A stretch of DNA of 64,000 nucleotides. It comes from an uncultured Bacteroidales bacterium (GTDB lineage Bacteria > Bacteroidota > Bacteroidia > Bacteroidales > UBA932). Made by a program: the position numbers and the translations under genes. This document shows, piece by piece, positions 56,440 to 64,000 of the stretch. How positions within the stretch are numbered: the stretch's first letter is position 1; every line of letters starts with the position of its first letter. The notes below the pieces were generated by a model. The model made no database searches. It saw only the letters and a list, made by a program, of their open reading frames with translations, and had not been told where the DNA came from. Where the stretch lies: contig ONDR01000009.1 of assembly GCA_900316675.1 (NCBI GenBank), forward strand, positions 1 through 64,000, in the 5' to 3' direction.

Positions 56440-57855
56440 ATGCATTATCTTGAGGAAGATACGATAGTTGCACCGGCCACCGTTCCTGGTACCGGTGCAC
56501 TGTCTCTTATACGCGTTAGCGGACGGGCTGCAATAGCGGCCTGTGGCAGTGTTGTGCGCGTCTGCGGAATGCCATTAAGCGACACTCCCGGTGGCCGACT
56601 GCGCTACGGAGAAGTCTTCCTTGCCGATGGCTCCCTTCTTGATACCGTTGTGGTGTCGGTTTTCCGTGCTCCGCATTCATATACCGGAGAGGATTCCGTA
56701 GAGGTAAGCTGTCACGCTTCCAAGTATATTGTATCCACCCTTATAGAGATGTTTTGCGCGGCCGGCTGCAGGCTTGCCGGACCGGGCGAATTCACCCAGC
56801 GCGCCTTCCTTGCCGGGAAGATGGATTTATCTCAGGCAGAGGCGGTTGCAGATGTTATCTCAAGTAATAGTGCAGCATCGCACCGCGTTGCAATGAATCA
56901 GCTTAAGGGCGGGTATTCCAACGATCTTAAGTCTCTTCGCAGCCAGCTGGTAGAAATGGCTTCCCTGCTTGAATTAGAGCTTGATTTCAGCGAAGAAGAG
57001 GTTGAATTTGCCAACCGTGATCAACTTAAAGCTTTACTTCAAACAGTATCCGGCCATATAGAGAAGCTTATATCCTCCTTTAAACTTGGAAATGCCATTA
57101 AGAATGGTATTCCGGTAGCTATAGTCGGTCCGGTCAATGCGGGTAAAAGTACCCTGCTTAACGCCTTGTTAAACGAGGACAGGGCTATAGTTTCAAGCAT
57201 CGCCGGAACCACCCGTGATACTATAGAGGAAACCGTCAATATTGGCGGAATTCTGTTCAGGTTTATTGATACTGCCGGCCTTAGGGAAACGTCCGAAGAT
57301 ATAGAAAACGAGGGCATCAAACGCTCTATAAAGAAGCTTTCTGAAGCTGAAATTGTACTTGCCGTTATCGACTTGACGGCTCCTCTTGAAGAGACTTGCG
57401 CTGCTGTTAAGGAAATCGCAGAAAAAGTAGATTTTACAAGTCAAAAACTTGTGATTTTGCTTAACAAATGTACTTCAGAAGGGGCTAACAAAAATGTTAC
57501 TTTGATTAACAATATTATTACTAATATTAATAATCAAGTAGTTACACTTGAAGTGTCTGCGCTCGAAAAAATTGGCCTAGATAAGCTGGAAAACTTGCTG
57601 AAAGAGTACTTCGGAGCCTTAAATTTACAAGAAGATACAACTTTAGTCACCAATGTCCGCCATCTTGAAGCCCTGAAAGAGGCACGTAAAAACCTCTCCG
57701 CTGTTTCGCTTGGACTTCGCACCGGCTCCCCCACCGATCTGGTGGCTCAGGACCTTCGCGATGCCATCACCGCCATCTCTTCCATTCTTGGCGAAGACAT
57801 CACCCCCGACACCGTCCTTCACCACATTTTCAAAAACCACTGCATCGGAAAATAA
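56440..57855 (+). CDS. mnmE: tRNA uridine-5-carboxymethylaminomethyl GTPase MnmE
   Basis: MnmE with MnmG modifies U34 of several tRNAs. The N-terminal folate-binding domain, a helical domain and an inserted G domain (about 220-390) are in order. G1 is GPVNAGKST (230-238), G2 GTTRD, and G3 DTAGL (277-281). G4, normally NKxD, reads NKCT (342-345), so the guanine-specifying Asp is replaced. The C-terminus CIGK is exact. At 471 residues it is complete. It lies 14 bases after rho. A short AT-rich stretch occurs near 57480-57560. Confidence 0.95.
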   Translation: MHYLEEDTIVAPATVPGTGALSLIRVSGRAAIAACGSVVRVCGMPLSDTPGGRLRYGEVFLADGSLLDTVVVSVFRAPHSYTGEDSVEVSCHASKYIVSTLIEMFCAAGCRLAGPGEFTQRAFLAGKMDLSQAEAVADVISSNSAASHRVAMNQLKGGYSNDLKSLRSQLVEMASLLELELDFSEEEVEFANRDQLKALLQTVSGHIEKLISSFKLGNAIKNGIPVAIVGPVNAGKSTLLNALLNEDRAIVSSIAGTTRDTIEETVNIGGILFRFIDTAGLRETSEDIENEGIKRSIKKLSEAEIVLAVIDLTAPLEETCAAVKEIAEKVDFTSQKLVILLNKCTSEGANKNVTLINNIITNINNQVVTLEVSALEKIGLDKLENLLKEYFGALNLQEDTTLVTNVRHLEALKEARKNLSAVSLGLRTGSPTDLVAQDLRDAITAISSILGEDITPDTVLHHIFKNHCIGK

Positions 57856-57898
57856 GAAACGAAAAGAAATGAAAAGCCTTGAAACAAGGATTCGTTTC
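57856..57898 (+). terminator. Hairpin at the end of mnmE
   Basis: An outer stem (GAAACGAA at 57856-57863 with TTCGTTTC at 57891-57898) surrounds an inner one (CCTTG at 57877-57881 with CAAGG at 57885-57889). It begins at the mnmE stop. There is no T run, so it is either a weak terminator or an mRNA-protecting structure. A GGGGTACCCC palindrome follows at 57930. Confidence 0.45.
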
Positions 57899-57972
57899 AT
57901 TATAGACATTAATATGTGTTTTCGATTGGGGGTACCCCAGTCATTGGATTATTCGTCAATACAGATAATAAC

Positions 57973-58764
57973 TTATTGAATTAGTTCGACCAGCGTTTTC
58001 CGGACAGTCTCCCATGCAGAAATCGGATCGTACGATATTTCCGGTCGAAGCAATTTGACCGTATCTCCTGTGAATTCCGGATCCGCCAATTTCTCCTCCA
58101 TATTGGCGACGAACTGCTTGTATGTCGGAGGCGTCTCCACTACGAAGCCGATATAGCGTTTATAACAACGAACCACCTCTTCTGGATTCACTTCTGCATT
58201 TTGAAGTGCATATGCAAGATCGAAAAGGTCGCGGCCTTTTTTTCGCTGATAAAGCGCGCGCATCTTTGTCCCAAGCAGCTCTTCCAGTTTGTAGGTGGTG
58301 AGATTGCATGAACCAGAAGCCCAGAGGCTTTCATAAGAGAAAGGAACCTTGACAAGACCGAGTTCATTGAAATGCTCATAGCAGTTAATCTCGACCTTGA
58401 GACGGATCTGAACAACCGGAGGGACCTCTGACTGAATTCGGAAAAGCATCGTATTATTGAAACGTTTGGGCTTGATGACTTTGTCCGGAAGATAACTGAG
58501 CACCTCCCCTAGCCTGAAAAGGATGGGCTTGATAGGTCCAGGATTAATCTGTACCAAGTCAATGTCCTCAGAATATCTTGGCTGAGGTGCAAGATAGAGC
58601 TTATGAAGAGCTGTTCCTCCACGGAAAGCCAGTTCTGATGCGAGGAATTCATCCGAGAATATGTCGGTCAAGGCTCGCGTGATGATGAGGTCCTGCTCAA
58701 CATTGGCGATATCTTCCCAGGGAACCTGTTTGTTCCAGTGCGTAATAGCTGATCGAGGAATCAT
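57973..58764 (-). CDS. abiEii: AbiEii-family nucleotidyltransferase toxin
   Basis: The toxin of a type IV toxin-antitoxin (abortive infection) pair; AbiEii-family proteins are nucleotidyltransferases that stop growth, in characterised relatives by modifying tRNA. The DNA polymerase beta-like core is visible: FRGGTALHKLYL (Gly49-Thr51), the catalytic pair Asp67 and Asp69 in YSEDIDLV, and the C-terminal motif KLEELLGTKMRALYQRKKGRDLFDL in spaced form. The start at 58764 overlaps the antitoxin stop as ATGA; the frame from 58806 is discounted. At 263 residues it is intact. Confidence 0.9.
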   Translation of the reverse strand: MIPRSAITHWNKQVPWEDIANVEQDLIITRALTDIFSDEFLASELAFRGGTALHKLYLAPQPRYSEDIDLVQINPGPIKPILFRLGEVLSYLPDKVIKPKRFNNTMLFRIQSEVPPVVQIRLKVEINCYEHFNELGLVKVPFSYESLWASGSCNLTTYKLEELLGTKMRALYQRKKGRDLFDLAYALQNAEVNPEEVVRCYKRYIGFVVETPPTYKQFVANMEEKLADPEFTGDTVKLLRPEISYDPISAWETVRKTLVELIQ

Positions 58765-59561
58765 AAGTCGTCTATTTCTATTTCGGTATTGACAATGATA
58801 TTCCAACGCTTGTCCAGAGTTGCCGCGTCGTCGTTCTTGCGGGTTGAGAGCCTGAACCGGTTAAGCTTGGGAGAAACTATCTTCAATTCATGGTAAAGAT
58901 CATTAGCCTGCGATTGATTCATCAGGACATTCTCCATAATGTAGCCGAGCCGTTGAACGGTCGCCACAGTAGAGAGAGACAGTAGTCCGCTCTCTGCTGA
59001 ACCCCTCCAAACCGTCTGTTCAGATAGTTCTTCAATCACAGTCGCTGCTCTTGAAAGGCCACCTATGTGATGCTCATATTGAACCAGATCAAGAGCCGTA
59101 AGTTCTGGACTTGATATGAGAACAGTGCCTGTCTCAGAATTTCTTTCCTTTAGAAAGCCGCATGGGATGGAGGATCGATAATTCCAATCTAAGCTCGTTT
59201 GTCTTTGCATTCTCACTTCAGGGGGCACAGTCATTATTGAAAACTGCTGTGGCCGTTGGTGCGCCGCACCGAGCAGCTCAGCCGCACTGAGCAAACAAAT
59301 ATAGTATGGCCGACTAAGATATCTCATTAGTTGGTCAATATAATACACAGGAGGGACCGTCCCCTTTGCCGCATAATGAGGCGGTATTACAACATAATAT
59401 CCCTTGTAGGGCTGGGCAATGGCTCCGCTTTTGCGAAGACGATATAGGTCATTAAGAATATGCTGTTGCGTGAAAGAAGGAAATGCATCTTTCACGTCAG
59501 CATATGAAAATGATGGACGACCGTCAATTTCGCGATTATGTACCCATTCACGAATACTCAT
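58761..59561 (-). CDS. abiEi: AbiEi-family antitoxin/transcriptional repressor
   Basis: The cognate antitoxin, 266 residues. An N-terminal winged helix-turn-helix (about 1-65, with SYADVKDAFPSFTQQHILNDLYRLRKSGAI) binds DNA and represses its own promoter in this family. The rest is the AbiEi domain with YYICLLSAAELLGAAHQRPQQFSIMT and the LTALDLVQYEHHIGGLSRAATVIEEL helix. In type IV systems the antitoxin does not bind the toxin directly. It has a -7 element and an inverted repeat 20-40 bases upstream. Confidence 0.88.
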   Translation of the reverse strand: MSIREWVHNREIDGRPSFSYADVKDAFPSFTQQHILNDLYRLRKSGAIAQPYKGYYVVIPPHYAAKGTVPPVYYIDQLMRYLSRPYYICLLSAAELLGAAHQRPQQFSIMTVPPEVRMQRQTSLDWNYRSSIPCGFLKERNSETGTVLISSPELTALDLVQYEHHIGGLSRAATVIEELSEQTVWRGSAESGLLSLSTVATVQRLGYIMENVLMNQSQANDLYHELKIVSPKLNRFRLSTRKNDDAATLDKRWNIIVNTEIEIDDL

Positions 59562-59577
59562 TTTCTTACTTTTGTTG

Positions 59578-59604
59578 CAAAGATAATCAATTTTAGATTA
59601 TTCT
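59578..59604 (-). promoter_or_regulatory. abiE promoter with operator-like inverted repeat
   Basis: On the minus strand TATCTTTG (59585-59578) is a perfect -7 box. An inverted repeat (AGATAATC at 59581-59588, seven-base gap, GATTATTCT at 59596-59604, nearly perfect) overlaps it. AbiEi proteins repress by binding inverted repeats in their own promoter, so this is a plausible operator. The -33 box is weak. Confidence 0.5.
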
Positions 59605-60041
59605 ATCACCAATAATAAGAAATGTTGTGAGACAAAGGATCTGCTAAGATTCTTTCTTTTTCCGGAATATGATTCAGAAGCCTGGTTATAGTAATAAAGA
59701 AGAAAGAATAACAATTCGTGGCACAATGAATGTAACAAGCGCGAAATCTATTTCATTGTATCTAATTGATTATTAGGCCTTTATTGGACAATATTTGTAT
59801 CACATTATACGTAATAGCTTGATTATTAATACATTACATTTCCTGCATCGGAAAGTAGTTTATACCGCCCAACTATCTGATAATCAATGACACGCGCAAG
59901 ATTTAATCCATTTTTGCACAACCACTGCACAACATATTATTATTGCATGCGAATAGAATGTCGATGAAACTCCGGTTAATGGTGTTTTCGGTTGTGCGCT
60001 CTTATGAGATTGCAGAAGGTTTCGTGAGAATACAGATTTGC
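59605..60041. repeat. Spacer with repeated octamers between abiE and araC
   Basis: This 437-base region has no convincing gene. The octamer ATAATCAA or its complement occurs at 59583, 59766, 59819 and 59880. GCACAAC occurs twice in direct repeat 11 bases apart (within TGCACAAC at 59915-59922 and 59926-59933) and once inverted at 59991-59997. These could be binding sites for the AbiEi or AraC proteins or remains of an insertion; no integrase or target duplication was seen. Confidence 0.5.
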
Positions 60042-60908
60042 TCATCTTAAGAATTCCGTCGGCGTCATCCCTGTGACTTTCTTGAATAGCCGGCTGAAAT
60101 GGTGCGGATATTCAAATCCGAGCAAATCGGCAACTTCTCCGACATTGAGCCCTTTCATCAGGAAGGTTTTGGCCTGGTCGATGACAAAGGTGTGAATGTA
60201 GCCGATGGCAGTACCTCCCGTGGACTGGTGGATCATGTCGCCGAAATATCGGGCGGAATAGGCCAGCTCTGATGCGCAGTAGGACACGGTAGGGATTCCC
60301 TTTTCATGCTGCAGACCTTTGGAGAAATAATCTACCAGCAAGCGGTGGAAGCGTTTGAGGATATCGCTTTCGCCGCTTTCTTTTTGGGTGAGCTGTCTTA
60401 GGTAGATGCGCTGGCAATAGTCCAGAATCAGTTTCAAGTAACTGATGAGGATGTTTCTGAGCGAGAGAGAATCCTGGTTTTCCTGCATTTCTTTTCGCAT
60501 GGTCACCAAGAGCAGCGAAATACGTTCCCATTCCTTGGACTCCATCCTTAGCCAGTCGGTGTCAAAATAGGAGAAAAACGGGTTTTCTGGTATATACAGT
60601 TCCGGAGACCAGAGCAGCGCCCATCCGTTGATGTACAAGGGCGTGCCGTTGTCTTCTCCTCCGCCAATCTGTCCCGGCGCAACGGCAATGATGGAGCTGT
60701 CGCCGACCAGAATGGATTTGGTGCCATAAGACAGATATTTAGGGAATTGCTGTTGAATGAAGAGACCGTAAACACCGTAATTGTTCAGACTGTTGCGGAA
60801 CGGCGACACCTCGTCATAACTGATGAGCGCCAGCTGTGGATGAAGTTCCGGAGCACCCACATATTTGGCGTAGACATTGGGATTATCGACCTTCAGGATA
60901 TTCTTCAT
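60042..60908 (-). CDS. AraC-family transcriptional regulator
   Basis: A 288-residue regulator. The N-terminal part (about 1-170) is a cupin-type sensing domain of the Bacteroidota kind. The C-terminal AraC DNA-binding domain has two helix-turn-helix units: the first around TVSYCASELAYSARYFGDMIH, the second VGEVADLLGFEYPHHFSRLFKKVTGMTPTEFLR in spaced form, with the family signature intact. The frame opens at 60968, but the ATG at 60908 is downstream of the -7 box and preferred. It is divergent from the hydrolase gene by 91 bases and may control it. Confidence 0.9.
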   Translation of the reverse strand: MKNILKVDNPNVYAKYVGAPELHPQLALISYDEVSPFRNSLNNYGVYGLFIQQQFPKYLSYGTKSILVGDSSIIAVAPGQIGGGEDNGTPLYINGWALLWSPELYIPENPFFSYFDTDWLRMESKEWERISLLLVTMRKEMQENQDSLSLRNILISYLKLILDYCQRIYLRQLTQKESGESDILKRFHRLLVDYFSKGLQHEKGIPTVSYCASELAYSARYFGDMIHQSTGGTAIGYIHTFVIDQAKTFLMKGLNVGEVADLLGFEYPHHFSRLFKKVTGMTPTEFLR

Positions 60909-60915
60909 AACACTG

Positions 60916-60923
60916 CAAAGATA
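60916..60923 (-). promoter_or_regulatory. Candidate -7 element for araC
   Basis: TATCTTTG on the minus strand ends eight bases before the araC ATG at 60908. It excludes the longer reading frame from 60968. No -33 box is found at 19-20 bases. Confidence 0.45.
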
Positions 60924-60987
60924 GCAAAATCTGCGAAATTGGTATATAGTTAGCAAAAATATGTACAATTACTTGGACATCTCCCCG

Positions 60988-60995
60988 TACCTTTG
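60988..60995 (+). promoter_or_regulatory. Candidate -7 element for the hydrolase gene
   Basis: TACCTTTG ends only four bases before the ATG at 61000, so the transcript would be leaderless or nearly so. The -33 element is not clear; activation by the divergent AraC protein could replace it. Confidence 0.4.
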
Positions 60996-60999
60996 CACT

Positions 61000-62061
61000 A
61001 TGAAACAAAACGTAACCATAGCCCTTGCAGCGATGCTCCTGCTCGGCTGCAACCAGAACATGAATATGAATACCCTGACTCTCACCCAGGAATGGGACAA
61101 GACCTTCCCGAAATCCGAATTGGTCCATCACAGCAAAGTCACTTTCCACAACCGTTTTGGCATTGAACTGGCCGCCGATATGTACGTTCCCAAAGAGATT
61201 CCCGGTCAAGGCGGGAATGACGCTGTAAAACTGCCCGCTATTGCCGTGAGCGGCCCCTTCGGCGCCGTGAAGGAGCAGACTGCCGGCATCTATGCTCAGC
61301 ATATGGCAGAGAGAGGTTTCCTTACGATTGCCTTTGATCCCTCCTTTACCGGAGAATCCGGCGGTGAGCCCCGCAGAATGGCGTCACCTGACATCAATAC
61401 GGAGGACTTCCTTGCGGCCGTGGATTTCCTTTCGACAAACGAGTTGGTGGATCCGGAGCGCATCGGCATCATCGGCATCTGCGGCTGGGGCGGCATGGCC
61501 ATCAATGCAGCGGCGCTGGATCCCCGGATCAAGGCAACGGTTACTTCCACCATGTATGACATGTCCCGCGTGGCACGTGAAGGCTACTTTGGCAGCACCG
61601 ACAGCGAGGCCGCCCGCGACGCCCAGCGGCAAGCCTGGGCCTCACAGCGAACCGAAGACTATCGCACCGGTACCTACAAGCGGGCCGGCGGCGTGGTCGA
61701 TCCACTTCCGGACGACGCCCCCTGGTTCGTCAAGGACTATCACGCCTATTACAAGACGCCCCGTGGCTACCACAAGCGCAGCGGCAACTCCAATGACGGT
61801 TGGAATGTCATCGGTACGATGTCTTTCATGAACCAGCCCTTGCTGGACATGGCGGGCGAAATCAAGACCCCCGTGCTCATTATCCACGGCGAGAAGGCCC
61901 ACAGCCGCTATTTCAGCGAAGGCGCCTTCGCCAAACTGAAGGGCGACAACAAGGAACTCCTCATCATCCCCGGGGCAGTGCATACCGACCTATATGATGA
62001 TGTCGCAGGAGTTATTCCCTACGACAAGATGGAGTCCTTTTTCAAAGAGAACCTGAAGTAA
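61000..62061 (+). CDS. Lipoprotein alpha/beta-hydrolase with Cys nucleophile
   Basis: An exported alpha/beta-hydrolase of 353 residues. The signal peptide ends in lipobox LLLGC, so Cys17 is lipidated. The nucleophile elbow is GICGWGG, with Cys in place of Ser as in dienelactone hydrolase-like enzymes. The PAIAVSGPFGAVKEQTAG segment, AFDPSFTGESGG, the acid region VLIIHGEKAHSRYFSE and the terminal VHTDLYD complete the fold. The substrate is unknown. The gene looks more GC-rich than its neighbours: one line of 60 bases at 61621 holds 38 G or C. It is divergent from araC and convergent with the TonB receptor gene (15 bases apart). Confidence 0.82.
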   Translation: MKQNVTIALAAMLLLGCNQNMNMNTLTLTQEWDKTFPKSELVHHSKVTFHNRFGIELAADMYVPKEIPGQGGNDAVKLPAIAVSGPFGAVKEQTAGIYAQHMAERGFLTIAFDPSFTGESGGEPRRMASPDINTEDFLAAVDFLSTNELVDPERIGIIGICGWGGMAINAAALDPRIKATVTSTMYDMSRVAREGYFGSTDSEAARDAQRQAWASQRTEDYRTGTYKRAGGVVDPLPDDAPWFVKDYHAYYKTPRGYHKRSGNSNDGWNVIGTMSFMNQPLLDMAGEIKTPVLIIHGEKAHSRYFSEGAFAKLKGDNKELLIIPGAVHTDLYDDVAGVIPYDKMESFFKENLK

Positions 62062-62076
62062 TGAAAGCCGCTATAC

Positions 62077-64000
62077 TCACATTCTTGCCTTACTCTCAGA
62101 TCCGGCGCCGGTGCCGCGGTACTTGCTCTGGGCTGTGTTGAAGTTGTAGCGGACGGATAGTTTCACCTTCTGTGTGTCCATCATGTTTGTCTGCTTGATG
62201 GTATGGCTGCCGAAATCGGAATAGGCATTAAAATGTGCAGTACGTGTAAGGTCCTCTCCTTCAAGGCGCAACACAAGCGAACCGTCACGGAGCAGTGTTT
62301 TCTGCACGGCAGCCGTGAGGTTAATGTTCCAGTTGCTCATATAAAGGTTCCGGGAATAGCCGGGACTCATAAACACTCCTCCCAGTTCAAACTGCCATCC
62401 CCCATTCACAGTGACGGTATTGAAAAGCTGGGCAAAGAAGATGGGCTTATTGTTGAACGTAGTTACGCGTATGCCGGATGCTTCACGGGGATCCGGGGCA
62501 TTTATCGTTAACCACTGAGGAAGAATACCCAATGTATAATTGATATTCCAGGGGCCTACGGTAGGGGTCAGGTTCACATATGCCGCCATCATGCGGAAAG
62601 GCGTTTCAATGTTACTGGGCTTCACCAGCACAACGCCTTCGTCGCCGTAAGGCGAAGACCAGGTGACAATGGCATCGTCGGTACGATTGTAATTAAGCAT
62701 GACGGAGATGAACTTCCACACGGCGGTAAATCCTAGATTATGAGACAGTTCAGGCTGCAGCTGCGCATTACCGCTCTGCCAGATGTACCGGCTGTTATAG
62801 CGTATCGCACTTGACAGATTCCCATAATGCGGTCTGCTGGTTTTGGTGCTGTAATTCAGCATTACTTGGACAGGGTTCTGCGTTTTAGCCCCGATAACCC
62901 CCGCATAGGAAACGTTGGGGAACCAGTTGCCATAGTTGCGGGAAAGATTGTTGGCTGGGGTTACGGCGTCTTCATAGGCGTAATGCACATATTCGTAACG
63001 CACTCCGGCGCTGAACTGGCCCACACCGGGTACGAGGCAGCCGTAAGAAGCAAAACCGGCAATATTGTCCTCTTTTATGGCCGCCTCGGATGCAGGAATA
63101 TCGATACCTTCCACCTTATAATTGTCCGTGCGGCGTGAGAAAGTCTCCTCAGTTCCGGCCTGCAGCTGGCCTATCCAAACGGGATAGGAAAGCACCGCCT
63201 TGGCGGCATACATCTTTCCCGTGTTGTTACTGGCGCTGCTGATGGCTGCGTCATCTGTCATTTCGCTGGCTTCGCTCGATACGGACTTGGAACTGTCATA
63301 GGTGCCGTAGTAGTCCAGGTTCACGTCGATACCCAGCTTTCCTGCGACGAGGCCGTTGTAATAGAGGTTGGCGCCAAGGTTATACGGCGGCCATTCCCCC
63401 ATCGTATCATCCGATACCGTTTTGAGCTTGTCAATCAACGTCCCGTTCTCGAACACATTGTCGTTCACCTCCGTATGAACGCTGTAAGACAGATGCCTGC
63501 CCCATTCCACCTTACCGCCCAGGAAGTGATTGTCGGCCATCTGCCAGTTCACGCCGGCGTTGCCATAGAGGGAACTGCCGATGTGTTCGTTCAGGAGCGT
63601 CCCTTTGTTCTCGAAAAGCCAATCGGCGCCATCGGCCTTTATACCGAAGGTCTGTTTCTCCAAGTAGCTTTCCTGGCGGGAAGTATTTCTGGCATAATTG
63701 ATTCCGCCGAAAAAGTCCAGGCCTCCCGTACGGTAGTTCACATTAAAGGCGCCGAAGGAATCATTCCCTTTGGCCCAGCGCAGGGACTGTGTATCTGAAG
63801 CATTCAGGTTGAAGCCGAAGCCGTCTCCCTGGCGCCGGATGGTGCGGATGCGCACCACCGCCCGCACCGTTGCATCATACTGGGCACCGGGATTGGTAAT
63901 CACTTCGACGCTCTGGATCTCATTGCTTTGCAGGCGGTCAAGTTCCGTGCTGTCAGAGACTCTCCTTCCATTAATATATACAAGTGGTGAGCCCTTCCCT
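62077..64000 (-). CDS. TonB-dependent outer membrane receptor, partial
   Basis: The frame is open to the window end, so the N-terminal part is missing. What is present begins in the plug domain (YINGRRVSD, followed by a SNEIQSVEVITNPGA strand) and continues as a 22-stranded barrel with long loops. It belongs to the outer membrane barrel family 3 (OMP_b-brl_3), in which the sequence ends without the strict TonB terminal Phe; here the last residues are a basic GAGSESKARM tail. It takes up an unknown ligand using TonB energy. No SusD-like partner lies on the visible side. Confidence 0.87.
   Translation of the reverse strand, partial: GKGSPLVYINGRRVSDSTELDRLQSNEIQSVEVITNPGAQYDATVRAVVRIRTIRRQGDGFGFNLNASDTQSLRWAKGNDSFGAFNVNYRTGGLDFFGGINYARNTSRQESYLEKQTFGIKADGADWLFENKGTLLNEHIGSSLYGNAGVNWQMADNHFLGGKVEWGRHLSYSVHTEVNDNVFENGTLIDKLKTVSDDTMGEWPPYNLGANLYYNGLVAGKLGIDVNLDYYGTYDSSKSVSSEASEMTDDAAISSASNNTGKMYAAKAVLSYPVWIGQLQAGTEETFSRRTDNYKVEGIDIPASEAAIKEDNIAGFASYGCLVPGVGQFSAGVRYEYVHYAYEDAVTPANNLSRNYGNWFPNVSYAGVIGAKTQNPVQVMLNYSTKTSRPHYGNLSSAIRYNSRYIWQSGNAQLQPELSHNLGFTAVWKFISVMLNYNRTDDAIVTWSSPYGDEGVVLVKPSNIETPFRMMAAYVNLTPTVGPWNINYTLGILPQWLTINAPDPREASGIRVTTFNNKPIFFAQLFNTVTVNGGWQFELGGVFMSPGYSRNLYMSNWNINLTAAVQKTLLRDGSLVLRLEGEDLTRTAHFNAYSDFGSHTIKQTNMMDTQKVKLSVRYNFNTAQSKYRGTGAGSESKARM

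Noticed and set aside
59605-60041. Integration site of a mobile element
   Set aside because: Short repeats are present, but there is no integrase, tRNA target, or matching repeat on the other side within the window.

Overview
The window is a 64 kb piece of a chromosome from a member of the Bacteroidota, most probably a Bacteroidales gut-type bacterium. The evidence is the promoter signature (a -33 TTTG or TTG, about 19-20 bases, then TAnnTTTG) that recurs in front of many genes, the lack of strong Shine-Dalgarno sites, and Bacteroidota-type proteins: the Omp85 lipoprotein TamL, a PPi-type phosphofructokinase, an IspG with an inserted domain, a Rho with a long disordered insert, and a TonB-dependent receptor. 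Family or genus cannot be read reliably from the sequence.

Layout. 1-250: the 3' end of a 5S rRNA with its terminator, then a three-tiered hairpin and the pssA terminator. 254-8676: phospholipid synthesis (pssA), a secreted C1 peptidase, a lipoprotein/RNase D-like/rlmI operon, a papain-like lipoprotein, tRNA-Cys, a promoter-to-terminator small RNA gene, and maf-kdsC-DUF3467. 8761-16765: a co-directional run of valS, thioesterase, tatA, tatC, ABC-F ATPase, DUF2807 protein and M19 dipeptidase. 16833-25856: cinA, a divergent class 2 PyrD, an XRE regulator, queA, an acyltransferase, mscS, a Ca2+/Na+ exchanger and rlmD. 26003-33443: an acetyltransferase-like protein, rarA, tamL, a cytosolic GH13 enzyme and PPi-PFK. 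33654-41927: ligA, rel, two envelope proteins and ispG. 41919-50174 (mostly minus strand): psd, cdsA, ftsH, rsfS, then birA (plus), rpe, pepD and dnaA. 50485-57855: an amidase, lptD, rho (with a candidate leader ORF) and mnmE.

57856-64000 looks accessory: an AbiE type IV toxin-antitoxin pair, a 480-base spacer rich in short repeats, an AraC regulator divergent from a visibly GC-richer secreted alpha/beta hydrolase, and a TonB-dependent receptor cut by the window end.

Almost all of the window is core housekeeping: lipid synthesis (pssA, psd, cdsA), envelope biogenesis (lptD, tamL, tatAC, kdsC), translation and RNA modification (valS, queA, rlmI, rlmD, mnmE, rsfS), replication and repair (dnaA, ligA, rarA) and the stringent response (rel). 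The AbiE pair is the only recognisable defence or toxin-antitoxin system. I found no CRISPR array, insertion sequence or integrase. The observations most worth following are the 150-nt small RNA gene, the PyrD homologue with several altered active-site residues, the rho leader ORF, the AbiE operator-like repeats and the triple hairpin beside the rRNA operon.
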